5,858 bases of DNA from CAZAJS01 sp964485635 (GCA_964485635.1 CAZAJS010000075.1:1-5858), one strand, 5' to 3'. Shown: positions 1-5,783, counted from the first letter of the stretch. Numbers and translations are program-made. The notes: generated by a model from the sequence alone, not told the origin.

Positions 1-651
1 CGCTTGACAAGCCCCTTGTTTAATCGCCATTTGGGCCTGCTTTGCGGTGCAATTGCTATGGCCCATACTTGGAACGACTTGATGTTGCTGACACCATTGT
101 AATAACGCTTTGACATCGTTACATTCTGGGGCAAAGGTAATTTTTTTAATTTGCTGTCCGGATAAAGCATGCCATTGGTTCAACATCGCCATATTAACAG
201 GTTGAATATAGGCTGGATTTTGTGCCCCCATTTTATCAGCAGCAATAAAGGGGCCTTCTAAATGAACCCCTAAAACCGAAGCTGCATCATCGGCTGGAGG
301 CTCAAGCACTCCAAGCGTCCCCATAACTTGATCTAACGTAGTCCTTGGGCCGGTCATAGTGGTGGCTAAAAACCCTGTCACCCCCTGGTTGAATAAGGCC
401 TGTTGAATGGTTTTCACCCCTTTGGCAGAGGCATCCATAATATCAGCACCATTCGCCCCGTGAATATGGGTATCAATCATGCCTGGAATAACTTTATCAT
501 CAGCCTGTAATGGCACAACGGCAACACCGTCAACGGCTAAGCGTTGATCACTGATTTGTTTAATTTTGCCATTTTCAACCCAAACATCAGCTTGAATTAA
601 TCGGTCTGGCAAACAAACCTGTCCACCTTGTAGAATATAATCATGTTTCAT
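1..651 (-). CDS. nagA: N-acetylglucosamine-6-phosphate deacetylase NagA (N-terminal 217 codons, runs off the window)
   Basis: Cytoplasmic amidohydrolase that removes the acetyl group from GlcNAc-6-phosphate to give GlcN-6-phosphate and acetate. I translated the minus strand from the ATG at 651: the frame stays open for exactly 217 codons to the window edge, so roughly the last 150-180 residues of a normal NagA (about 380 aa) are missing. Visible landmarks are PGMIDTHIHG (residues 56-65) with the metal-site HxH pair at H62/H64, HLEGPF (130-135) with metal ligand E132, and MGHSNCT (196-202) with metal ligand H198. The HxH form is the two-metal type known from Bacillus; E. coli NagA has Gln/Asn there. 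The start lies one base after the deaminase stop and has no strong Shine-Dalgarno sequence, so translational coupling is likely. Family assignment is firm; the C-terminal half cannot be judged. Confidence 0.95.
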   Translation of the reverse strand, partial: MKHDYILQGGQVCLPDRLIQADVWVENGKIKQISDQRLAVDGVAVVPLQADDKVIPGMIDTHIHGANGADIMDASAKGVKTIQQALFNQGVTGFLATTMTGPRTTLDQVMGTLGVLEPPADDAASVLGVHLEGPFIAADKMGAQNPAYIQPVNMAMLNQWHALSGQQIKKITFAPECNDVKALLQWCQQHQVVPSMGHSNCTAKQAQMAIKQGACQA

Positions 652-652
652 G

Positions 653-1684
653 CTATACCGTTTTGGTTACTTTTTGTAAATGTTTTGGTTGATCAGGATC
701 TAGCCCCTTGGCTGCGGCAATTTGTTCAGCGGCCATATAAAATGCCTGAATATTTAAAATCGGATCTAAGACTGGATGCAATGAAGGACCAACGGGTAAT
801 TCAATACCTCCGTTGACCTGCCCCTTGCCCTTTGGTAAGGCAACAAACACGGGGGTTTTTAAGGCTGTCATTTTATCCATCATGGTTTGTACCCCGTTTA
901 ATGTGGCATCTTGCTGGGCAAATAAACACACAGGAAAGTCATTGGATAATAACTCAAATGGCCCATGCTGAACCTCGGCACTACTAAATGGCTCAGCTTG
1001 AACACCTGCGACTTCTTTCATTTTCAATGCGGCTTCTTGAGCTACAGGATAGCCATAACCACGACCAATCATATAACCGCCTCGGGCCTTTTGAAAACAC
1101 TCGACCATTTGATGCCAATCTTGTTTTGTTGCTGTTGCTAAAGCTTCAGGTAAATGTTCAAGCGCTTCAAGTAACGATTTATCTTGTGTATAAACTGCCA
1201 CAAAATGAGCAATGGCCGATAAGGTACAAATATAACTTTTCGTTGCAGCAACCGCATTTTCAACGCCTGCAGCCATATCAATGGTAAAATCACTGGCTTG
1301 ACTTAAAGGTGCCCCTGCTTGATTGACTAGCGCCACGCCAATAGTTTGATCATGGTTTAATTGTTGCATTGAGTGAACTAAATCAGTACTGGCACCAGAT
1401 TGAGAAATCCCCCAGACCAATCCGGCATACTCCGACCATTGGGTTTGATAGGCCGTAAATACAGACGGGGCTATGGACAAAGTGGGCCATTGACAATAAG
1501 TTTCAAACAGATATTTGGCATAAGTCGCAGCATGATCTGAACTGCCACGTGCGATAGTACTGACAAAGCTTGGTGGCTGTTGCCGAATCGCTTTAGCAAG
1601 TATTTGATAGTTTGCGGCATTTTTTTTAAGCTGTTGTGCTACCTTTTCCGGTGCCGATAAGGCTTCTTGTCGCATCCACGTCAT
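653..1684 (-). CDS. nagB-II: Glucosamine-6-phosphate deaminase, GlmS-like type II (NagB-II), two SIS domains
   Basis: Predicted to convert glucosamine-6-phosphate to fructose-6-phosphate and ammonia in the cytoplasm, the step after NagA. The 343-aa protein resembles the isomerase half of GlmS without the glutamine amidotransferase domain. SIS domain 1 spans about residues 25-165, with the sugar-phosphate loops ARGSSD (45-50) and ISQSGAS (93-99). SIS domain 2 spans about 185-325, with GRGYGYPVAQEAALKMKEV (207-225) and SAEVQHGP (235-242), where H240 matches the ring-opening histidine of GlmS. The C-terminal tail (DQPKHLQK, K338) also follows the GlmS pattern. This length and layout fit NagB-II described in Shewanella, unrelated in fold to classical NagB. 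AgaS-type deaminases are the main alternative, but adjacency to nagA favours NagB-II. The ATG at 1684 is chosen over the internal Met4; a modest CAGGG lies about 12 bases upstream. First gene of a nagB-II-nagA operon. Confidence 0.9.
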   Translation of the reverse strand: MTWMRQEALSAPEKVAQQLKKNAANYQILAKAIRQQPPSFVSTIARGSSDHAATYAKYLFETYCQWPTLSIAPSVFTAYQTQWSEYAGLVWGISQSGASTDLVHSMQQLNHDQTIGVALVNQAGAPLSQASDFTIDMAAGVENAVAATKSYICTLSAIAHFVAVYTQDKSLLEALEHLPEALATATKQDWHQMVECFQKARGGYMIGRGYGYPVAQEAALKMKEVAGVQAEPFSSAEVQHGPFELLSNDFPVCLFAQQDATLNGVQTMMDKMTALKTPVFVALPKGKGQVNGGIELPVGPSLHPVLDPILNIQAFYMAAEQIAAAKGLDPDQPKHLQKVTKTV

Positions 1685-1720
1685 TAATGTTTATTACCCT
1701 GCCTGTTGTTGCTAATGCTT

Positions 1721-1749
1721 ATTATAGCGTAGCTTGATGCATGATTAAA
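1721..1749 (-). promoter_or_regulatory. Probable sigma-70 promoter of the nagB-II-nagA operon
   Basis: On the minus strand a perfect TATAAT (-10) lies at 1726-1721. The hexamer 17 bp upstream, TTTAAT (1749-1744), is a poor -35. Transcription would begin near 1714, giving a leader of about 30 nt before the ATG at 1684. The weak -35 would fit an activator-dependent or repressible catabolic promoter, but that is inference. I found no recognisable NagC-type or YvoA/NagR-type operator, and no regulator gene is in the window. Confidence 0.55.
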
Positions 1750-1795
1750 TAAAAACACTAGGTTCAAGCTGTGAAAATATTTTGCCAATGATGGG

Positions 1796-1824
1796 TCTTA
1801 TTTATCAGCCACTTATGGCATGAT
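1796..1824 (+). promoter_or_regulatory. Possible weak promoter for rbgA-GST operon
   Basis: The best candidate upstream of rbgA is an extended -10: TGG followed by CATGAT (1819-1824, four of six matches to TATAAT). The hexamer 17 bp upstream (TCTTAT, 1796-1801) is poor. A TTGCCA at 1782-1787 would be a better -35 but is too far away. Initiation near 1831 would give a leader of about 26 nt. This is a guess from position and the TG motif. Confidence 0.25.
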
Positions 1825-1840
1825 ACGCATAACACGACAT

Positions 1841-1847
1841 AAGGGTG
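1841..1847 (+). promoter_or_regulatory. Ribosome binding site that fixes the rbgA start
   Basis: AAGGGTG sits 9 bases before the ATG at 1857. The alternative in-frame GTG start at 1845 lies inside this site, so it has no Shine-Dalgarno sequence at a workable distance. The ATG start also gives the N-terminus MIHWFPGHM, matching the family start (B. subtilis RbgA begins MTIQWFPGHM). Confidence 0.65.
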
Positions 1848-1856
1848 CCCTTTTTG

Positions 1857-2699
1857 ATGATTCATTGGTTTCCAGGCCATATGCACAAGGCCATTAAAGA
1901 AATAAAAAAACAATTACCCCAAACAGATCTTATCATTGAGATCCGTGACGCCCGCGCTCCTAGTGTCAGTGAAAATGATACACTCCATGCTTTGGTACAA
2001 CACAAGCAAGTGATTACCGTTTTCACACACACAGATCAGGCTGATCCGACAACAACGCAAGCATGGTTACATGCCTACCAGGGCCAAGCTATGGCCATTA
2101 ATACAACCCAACCGAAAACATTTAAAAATAAACTGATTCAATTAGCCCAAAAAAAACTACCCAACCGTGGCACGATGATCAAACCGATTCGTGCATTAGT
2201 CATTGGCCTACCGAATACTGGCAAATCATCGCTGATTAATGCATTAGCCGCTCGAAAAGCAGCAAAAACTGGCAATGAACCAGCTGTAACCAAACAACAA
2301 CAACGCATTGAGATCACGAAGGCATTTTTTTTATGGGATACCCCTGGCATTATGACCCCTTCCCCGAAAAATGAGGCCTGTGGCATGATTTTAGGCGTGC
2401 TTGGGACCATCCGTGATACCGCATTAGATTATCTACCAGTGGCTTATTTTATGCTGGATTGGTTCAAGCAGCATCAACCGAACAAACTGAAACGTCATAT
2501 CCCAAACTTAGATTTCAACGCCTCAGATGAGACCATGCTTGAACAGGTTCGCCAAGCACTAGGCGCCCCGACATTAGCCCATGGGGCTGAAAAAATGATT
2601 CAGCAAATTCGTAAAGGCCAATGGGGTAAAATAAGTTTTGAACACCCAGATAACCCACTAACCGAACAAGGAGTGCTAACCGATGGGCAAACTGATTAA
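1857..2699 (+). CDS. rbgA: Ribosome biogenesis GTPase RbgA/YlqF, circularly permuted, with an atypical G4 motif
   Basis: GTPase that assists late maturation of the 50S ribosomal subunit. The 280-aa protein (from the ATG at 1857) has the permuted order G4-G5-G1-G2-G3 of the YlqF/YawG family. WFPGHM at residues 4-9 contains H8, equivalent to the catalytic His9 of B. subtilis RbgA. IRDARAP (29-35) precedes the G4 position. G1 is GLPNTGKSS (117-125), G2 is PAVTK (142-146, usually PGVTK/T) and G3 is WDTPG (160-164). The C-terminal helical domain ends with the conserved RKGQWGKISFE segment. The odd feature is G4: residues 57-60 read THTD where the family has NKxD, with Asp kept but Asn and Lys replaced. 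The reading frame, length and other motifs are intact, so this is not a pseudogene signature. It overlaps the downstream reductase gene by 17 bp and so is probably co-transcribed with it. Confidence 0.9.
   Translation: MIHWFPGHMHKAIKEIKKQLPQTDLIIEIRDARAPSVSENDTLHALVQHKQVITVFTHTDQADPTTTQAWLHAYQGQAMAINTTQPKTFKNKLIQLAQKKLPNRGTMIKPIRALVIGLPNTGKSSLINALAARKAAKTGNEPAVTKQQQRIEITKAFFLWDTPGIMTPSPKNEACGMILGVLGTIRDTALDYLPVAYFMLDWFKQHQPNKLKRHIPNLDFNASDETMLEQVRQALGAPTLAHGAEKMIQQIRKGQWGKISFEHPDNPLTEQGVLTDGQTD
2668..2673 (+). promoter_or_regulatory. Shine-Dalgarno of the hydroquinone reductase gene, inside rbgA
   Basis: A consensus AAGGAG lies within the last codons of rbgA, 9 bases ahead of the ATG at 2683. 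It supports a start that overlaps the rbgA 3' end by 17 bp rather than a later internal ATG. Confidence 0.75.
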
Positions 2700-3597
2700 T
2701 GGTCAATGGCATGATCAATGGTATGATACTGACAAACACGGCGGGCGTTTTGTCCGTGAAGATAGCGTTTTTAGAGGTCAACTTGGCAGCTCGGATTTTC
2801 CTGTCGAAGCTAACCGTTACCACTTATATGTCGCAGCGGCTTGCCCTTGGGCGCACCGAATTTTAATTATGCGACAACTCAAAGGGTTACAAGAGCTGAT
2901 CTCAACGTCCTTTGTCACGCCCTTAATGCTTGAAAATGGCTGGTCATTTGACACTGATCATTCAGACCCGCTCTATGGTTATGACTTTCTTTATCAACTA
3001 TATACCCATGCAAAAGCTGACTATACCGGACGGGTAACGGTTCCAGTTTTATGGGATAAGAAAAACCAAACGATTGTGAATAATGAATCAGCCGAACTGA
3101 TGGTCCAATTGAATCATCAATTTGACCATTTAACAGGTAACACCTTGGATTTATTTCCCACTGAGCTCAGTCAAACCATTGAAACAATGAATGCTTGGAT
3201 TTATGACCGCATTAATAATGGTGTGTATAAAGCAGGTTTTGCTACCACACAACAAGCCTATGAAAAAGCGGTTATCCCATTGTTTGAAGCATTAGATCAA
3301 CTTGAGGAAAAACTCGCAGTTCAACCTTATGTGTGTGGTGGCCGTATTACGGCGACTGATTGGCGCTTATTTACAACATTGATTCGTTTTGATGCGGTTT
3401 ATCATGGCCATTTTAAATGCAATATCCGCCGTATTTGTGATTATCCTCATTTATCGGATTTCATGAGCCGACTTTATCAAACCCCGGGTATTGAGCAAAC
3501 GATTGACTGGGCTGAGATTAAACAACATTATTACGGCAGCCATCGTAACATCAACCCGACAGGCATTGTCCCAGTCGGGCCAGCCCATTTAGTTTAA
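2683..3597 (+). CDS. yqjG: Glutathionyl-hydroquinone reductase (Xi-class glutathione S-transferase, YqjG/ECM4 family)
   Basis: Cytoplasmic enzyme predicted to remove glutathione from glutathionyl-hydroquinones, releasing hydroquinone and oxidised glutathione. The 304-aa protein has an N-terminal thioredoxin-fold domain with the Xi-class motif ACPWAHR (residues 53-59; catalytic Cys54), the TVP cis-proline segment (119-121), and NNESAEL (133-139), where E135-S136 bind the glutathione gamma-glutamyl group. The all-helical C-terminal domain includes GVYKAGFA (180-187) and the conserved DWRLF...RFDAVYHGHFKCN region (226-247). The tail HYYGSH...NPTGIVP (282-297) is typical of ECM4/YqjG and supplies the conserved active-site tyrosines. 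Length is slightly below the usual 310-330 aa. It is the second gene after rbgA, overlapping by 17 bp, and its stop lies 6 bp from the convergent ruvA stop. The family is certain; the physiological quinone substrate is unknown. Confidence 0.92.
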   Translation: MGKLINGQWHDQWYDTDKHGGRFVREDSVFRGQLGSSDFPVEANRYHLYVAAACPWAHRILIMRQLKGLQELISTSFVTPLMLENGWSFDTDHSDPLYGYDFLYQLYTHAKADYTGRVTVPVLWDKKNQTIVNNESAELMVQLNHQFDHLTGNTLDLFPTELSQTIETMNAWIYDRINNGVYKAGFATTQQAYEKAVIPLFEALDQLEEKLAVQPYVCGGRITATDWRLFTTLIRFDAVYHGHFKCNIRRICDYPHLSDFMSRLYQTPGIEQTIDWAEIKQHYYGSHRNINPTGIVPVGPAHLV

Positions 3598-3603
3598 TGC
3601 ATT

Positions 3604-4254
3604 TTAACGCTTCACGGTATTTTGTAATGCAAGTTTGATAATGGTTTCAACTTGGTCACTTTGATCAACCACTTTCGCCACATGGCGCTCGGCTTCTTTC
3701 GGTTTATAACCTAAAGCGACCAACGCCTCAACTGCTTCTGTTCGTTTATTATAAGGTTGGGCTGTTCCAGAGGTGGTCGCTGATGGCGTAGGCATATCAT
3801 TTGACACACTATCCTGATGACTGGCTTGTTGTCCTGGCAATAATGATAAGGCATTGAGACGATCTTTCATATCCAGCACTAACCGCTCAGCGGTTTTTTT
3901 TCCAACCCCTGGCACGGCACATAATGCTTCATAATTTTTTTGTTCAATACAATGACATAAGGCATCCACATCCAAGGTCGATAACACAGCTAAGGCCATT
4001 TTAGCGCCAATACCATTAACTTTGATTAAATTCTGAAACAACAACCGGTCTTTTTTACTGATAAATCCATATAACTGCTGGTCATCTTCTCGATACACCC
4101 CATGGGTATAGACAATGATTTCTTCGCCAGGTTGGCCAAGTTGATACAAAGTGGTCATCGGTGCGAAAATATCATAAGCAATGCCACTGGCTAACTCAAC
4201 CAAAATGGTCGGGGGTGTTTTTTCAATTAATCTACCACGGATTCTTCCAATCAT
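3604..4254 (-). CDS. ruvA: Holliday junction branch-migration protein RuvA
   Basis: Forms tetramers that bind and flatten Holliday junctions and load the RuvB helicase. The 216-aa protein shows the N-terminal OB-fold domain (about 1-64) with the acidic-pin residues E56-D57 in YREDDQQLYGF. Domain II carries two helix-hairpin-helix motifs, KVNGIGAK (78-85) and AVPGVGKK (113-120). A flexible Ser/Thr/Gln-rich linker (about 137-170) leads to domain III (about 171-216), which contacts RuvB and includes EAVEALVALGYK. It is somewhat longer than the 203-aa E. coli protein, mostly in the linker. The ATG overlaps the ruvC stop as ATGA, and AGAGGA lies about 11 bases upstream. It is the last gene of the operon; the usual next gene, ruvB, is absent here. 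A run of eight A in codons 118-121 sits beside a hairpin (see findings). Confidence 0.97.
   Translation of the reverse strand: MIGRIRGRLIEKTPPTILVELASGIAYDIFAPMTTLYQLGQPGEEIIVYTHGVYREDDQQLYGFISKKDRLLFQNLIKVNGIGAKMALAVLSTLDVDALCHCIEQKNYEALCAVPGVGKKTAERLVLDMKDRLNALSLLPGQQASHQDSVSNDMPTPSATTSGTAQPYNKRTEAVEALVALGYKPKEAERHVAKVVDQSDQVETIIKLALQNTVKR
3881..3901 (+). terminator. Possible intrinsic terminator for the rbgA-yqjG transcript, antisense inside ruvA
   Basis: On the plus strand AACCGC (3881-3886) and GCGGTT (3890-3895) form a perfect 6-bp stem around the triloop TCA, followed at once by six more T (the full T run, 3894-3901, is eight). This is the classic stem plus U-tract layout. It lies about 284 bp beyond the yqjG stop, so the operon would carry a long 3' end complementary to ruvA. 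The stem is short and partly imposed by conserved ruvA codons, so termination strength is uncertain. Confidence 0.4.
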
Positions 4255-4772
4255 GAGCGTAACCGTCCTCTTACAATTTTATTCGCCCCACGAATCGCCA
4301 TTAAACCATGTTGCGTGTGATAATGGCAAATAGCTATCGCTAGGGCATCTGCTGCATCGGCTTGGGGTGATTCAGCTAATCCTAATAAGGATTGAACCAT
4401 ATGCTGAACTTGCACTTTTGCGGCATTACCATTTCCGACAACCGCCTGTTTGACTTGTTTTGCTGAATATTCATTCACCGGCAGCTGGGCATTGGCTAAT
4501 GCATAAAGTGCCACGCCACGGGCTTGCCCTAAGGTCAAGGCGGCTTTTGGGTTTTGGAACATAAAGACTTGTTCAATCGCTGATTCATGGGGCTGATAAG
4601 CTTGAACAATGGTATTAATGCCTGAGACAATTTGCATCAAGCGTTCAGCAGCCGTATTCTCTTGCATGCGAATACAACCACTCGTGACATATTCAATTTT
4701 GTTGCCCCTGATTTGGATCACGCCAAACCCTGTGATCCGTGAACCTGGATCAATGCCAAGAATGCGAATCAT
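4251..4772 (-). CDS. ruvC: Holliday junction resolvase RuvC
   Basis: Dimeric, metal-dependent endonuclease that cuts Holliday junctions symmetrically at the end of recombinational repair. The 173-aa protein has the same length as E. coli RuvC. All four acidic catalytic positions are visible: D8 in GIDPGSR, E67 in AIEQVF, and D139 and D142 in QADAADALAIA. The RNase H-like core motifs NPKAALTLGQARG (74-86) and EYSAKQVKQAVVGNG (101-115) are intact. The start ATG overlaps the yebC stop as ATGA with only a weak upstream GAAG, and its stop overlaps the ruvA start in the same way, so expression is probably translationally coupled across yebC-ruvC-ruvA. Nothing suggests loss of function. Confidence 0.97.
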   Translation of the reverse strand: MIRILGIDPGSRITGFGVIQIRGNKIEYVTSGCIRMQENTAAERLMQIVSGINTIVQAYQPHESAIEQVFMFQNPKAALTLGQARGVALYALANAQLPVNEYSAKQVKQAVVGNGNAAKVQVQHMVQSLLGLAESPQADAADALAIAICHYHTQHGLMAIRGANKIVRGRLRS

Positions 4773-5521
4773 TCGCCATACGCTTCAAGTTGTGCATCGG
4801 TAAATTCTGCATTGGTGTACACATTTTGTGTATCATCCAAATCTTCAAGCCGGTCGATCAGTTTGAATGTTTTTTCGGCTAAGGCATCATCAACCTTGGC
4901 TTTTGTTTCCGCTTCCATACTGACTTGGGCCGATAGGATTTCAAAATCAGCGGCCTTAAGTGCATCATAAACATCTGAAAAGACATCCGGTGGGCATGTG
5001 ACCCGTTTATAGCCTTCTTCATCAGTCTCTAAATCATCCGCGCCAGCCTCTAAGGCTGCTTCAAGAACGGAGTCTTCATCATGGTCGGCACCAATGGTAA
5101 AAATGCCTTTTTTCTCAAACATGAATGCCACGGATCCAGAAGTCCCTAAGTTACCACCTGCTTTACTAAAGGCATGGCGAACTTCGGCCACGGTGCGGTT
5201 TTTATTATCGGTCATACAATCGACTAAAAAAGCGACCCCACCTGGTCCATAGCCTTCGTAACGAATTTCTTCTAAGGCGGCGGTACTCGCATCATCTCCC
5301 GTGCCTTTTTTTACAGCACGATCAACTGCCTCTTTTGTCATATTTTGACTTAAGGCCGCTGCAATCGCGGAGCGTAACCGTGGGTTACTTTCTTTATCCC
5401 CTCCCCCAAGCCGGGCAGCAACGGTAATTTCTCGCGCTAATCGTGTGAAGATTTTGCCACGTTTGGCATCTGCAGCGGCTTTTTTGTGTTTGATATTTGA
5501 CCATTTACTATGTCCTGCCAT
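4769..5521 (-). CDS. yebC: YebC/PmpR family (TACO1-like) translation or transcription factor
   Basis: The 250-aa protein begins MAGHSKWSNIKHKKAAADAK, the family's invariant N-terminus, which fixes the start at 5521. An in-frame reading extends upstream to 5725, but it runs through the tRNA and the promoter and should be ignored. An AAAGGA lies about 11 bases before this ATG. Other hallmarks are GKIFTRLAREI (22-32), the GGNLGTSGSVAFMF segment (122-135), YEGYGPGG (88-95) and KNRTVAEVRHAFSK (107-120). The C-terminal domain ends in DLDDTQNVYTNAEF (227-240), and the length is near the usual 246 aa. Family members were first described as DNA-binding regulators (PmpR; YebC of E. coli). Later work on TACO1 and bacterial YebC proteins points to relief of ribosome stalling, notably at proline-rich stretches. 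Which role applies here cannot be read from the sequence. It is the first gene of the operon with ruvC and ruvA. Confidence 0.95.
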   Translation of the reverse strand: MAGHSKWSNIKHKKAAADAKRGKIFTRLAREITVAARLGGGDKESNPRLRSAIAAALSQNMTKEAVDRAVKKGTGDDASTAALEEIRYEGYGPGGVAFLVDCMTDNKNRTVAEVRHAFSKAGGNLGTSGSVAFMFEKKGIFTIGADHDEDSVLEAALEAGADDLETDEEGYKRVTCPPDVFSDVYDALKAADFEILSAQVSMEAETKAKVDDALAEKTFKLIDRLEDLDDTQNVYTNAEFTDAQLEAYGE

Positions 5522-5556
5522 GCGTATTTGCATCCTTTTATGATAATCATAGGAGT

Positions 5557-5585
5557 ATTTTAACGCTATTTTGGAAAAGACGCAA
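5557..5585 (-). promoter_or_regulatory. Probable sigma-70 promoter of yebC-ruvC-ruvA
   Basis: On the minus strand TTGCGT (-35, 5585-5580) and TAAAAT (-10, 5562-5557, five of six matches) are separated by exactly 17 bp. Transcription would start near 5550, about 29 nt before the yebC ATG. A 13-nt palindrome (5539-5551) falls on the predicted start site. Confidence 0.6.
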
Positions 5586-5678
5586 AAGGATTTAACCGGT
5601 GACAACTGGCTAAGGCCATCGTTAATCAAGTAAATGATAGGGATTATGGAAAAATGGAAATCATAAGAAAATAAAAAA

Positions 5679-5768
5679 TGGCGGAGGGAGTGGGATTCGA
5701 ACCCACGGACCCCGCGAAGGGTCAACGGTTTTCAAGACCGCCGCTTTCGACCACTCAGCCATCCCTCC
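5679..5768 (-). tRNA. tRNA-Ser (anticodon UGA)
   Basis: A 90-nt class II tRNA with the CCA end encoded. The acceptor stem GGAGGGA (5768-5762) pairs with TCCCTCC, followed by discriminator G and CCA. The D-arm begins GCTGAG. The anticodon loop CTTGAAA carries TGA (5734-5732), flanked by a five-pair stem that includes one G-U pair. The long variable arm GACCC...GGGTC, diagnostic of tRNA-Ser, and the T-loop TTCGAAT (stem GTGGG/CCCAC) are intact. It reads UCA and probably other UCN codons. A run of six T follows the CCA directly on the transcribed strand, but I see no separate terminator hairpin before the yebC promoter. Confidence 0.97.
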
Positions 5769-5783
5769 AAGACGACAAGTGTC

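Noticed and set aside
821..860. G/C-rich stem followed by TTTTT on the plus strand, antisense to nagB-II.
   Set aside because: The stem needs a 7-nt bulge, and there is no plus-strand gene upstream to terminate.
988..1287. Plus-strand open frame of 99 aa opposite nagB-II, and similar antisense frames at 2138-2410, 2515-2823 and 4609-4803.
   Set aside because: Each lies opposite a well-conserved gene, has no recognisable protein features and no evident ribosome binding context; they are shadows.
1763..1775. Dyad TTCA-N5-TGAA upstream of the nagB-II promoter as a possible operator.
   Set aside because: Only 4-bp arms, a very frequent pattern by chance, and it matches no nag operator I know.
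1775..1786. A 12-mer (AAATATTTTGCC) upstream of rbgA recurs on the minus strand at 5831-5820 upstream of the tRNA promoter, at a similar distance from the -10.
   Set aside because: One or two repeated 12-mers are expected by chance in nearly 6 kb counted on both strands, more so in AT-rich sequence.
1845..1856. GTG start for rbgA, four codons upstream of the ATG.
   Set aside because: It overlaps the Shine-Dalgarno sequence and adds residues absent from the family N-terminus.
3555..3579. Inverted repeat CCCGAC/GTCGGG at the 3' end of yqjG as a bidirectional terminator.
   Set aside because: A 13-nt loop and no T-tract directly after it on either strand; it also falls in conserved coding sequence.
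5595..5640. TGGC-CTTA-GCCA hairpin on the minus strand between tRNA-Ser and yebC as a tRNA terminator.
   Set aside because: Only a 4-bp stem without a directly following T-tract.
5522..5725. N-terminal extension of yebC to 318 aa.
   Set aside because: It translates through the tRNA-Ser gene and the yebC promoter; the family always starts at MAGHSKW, which is at 5521.
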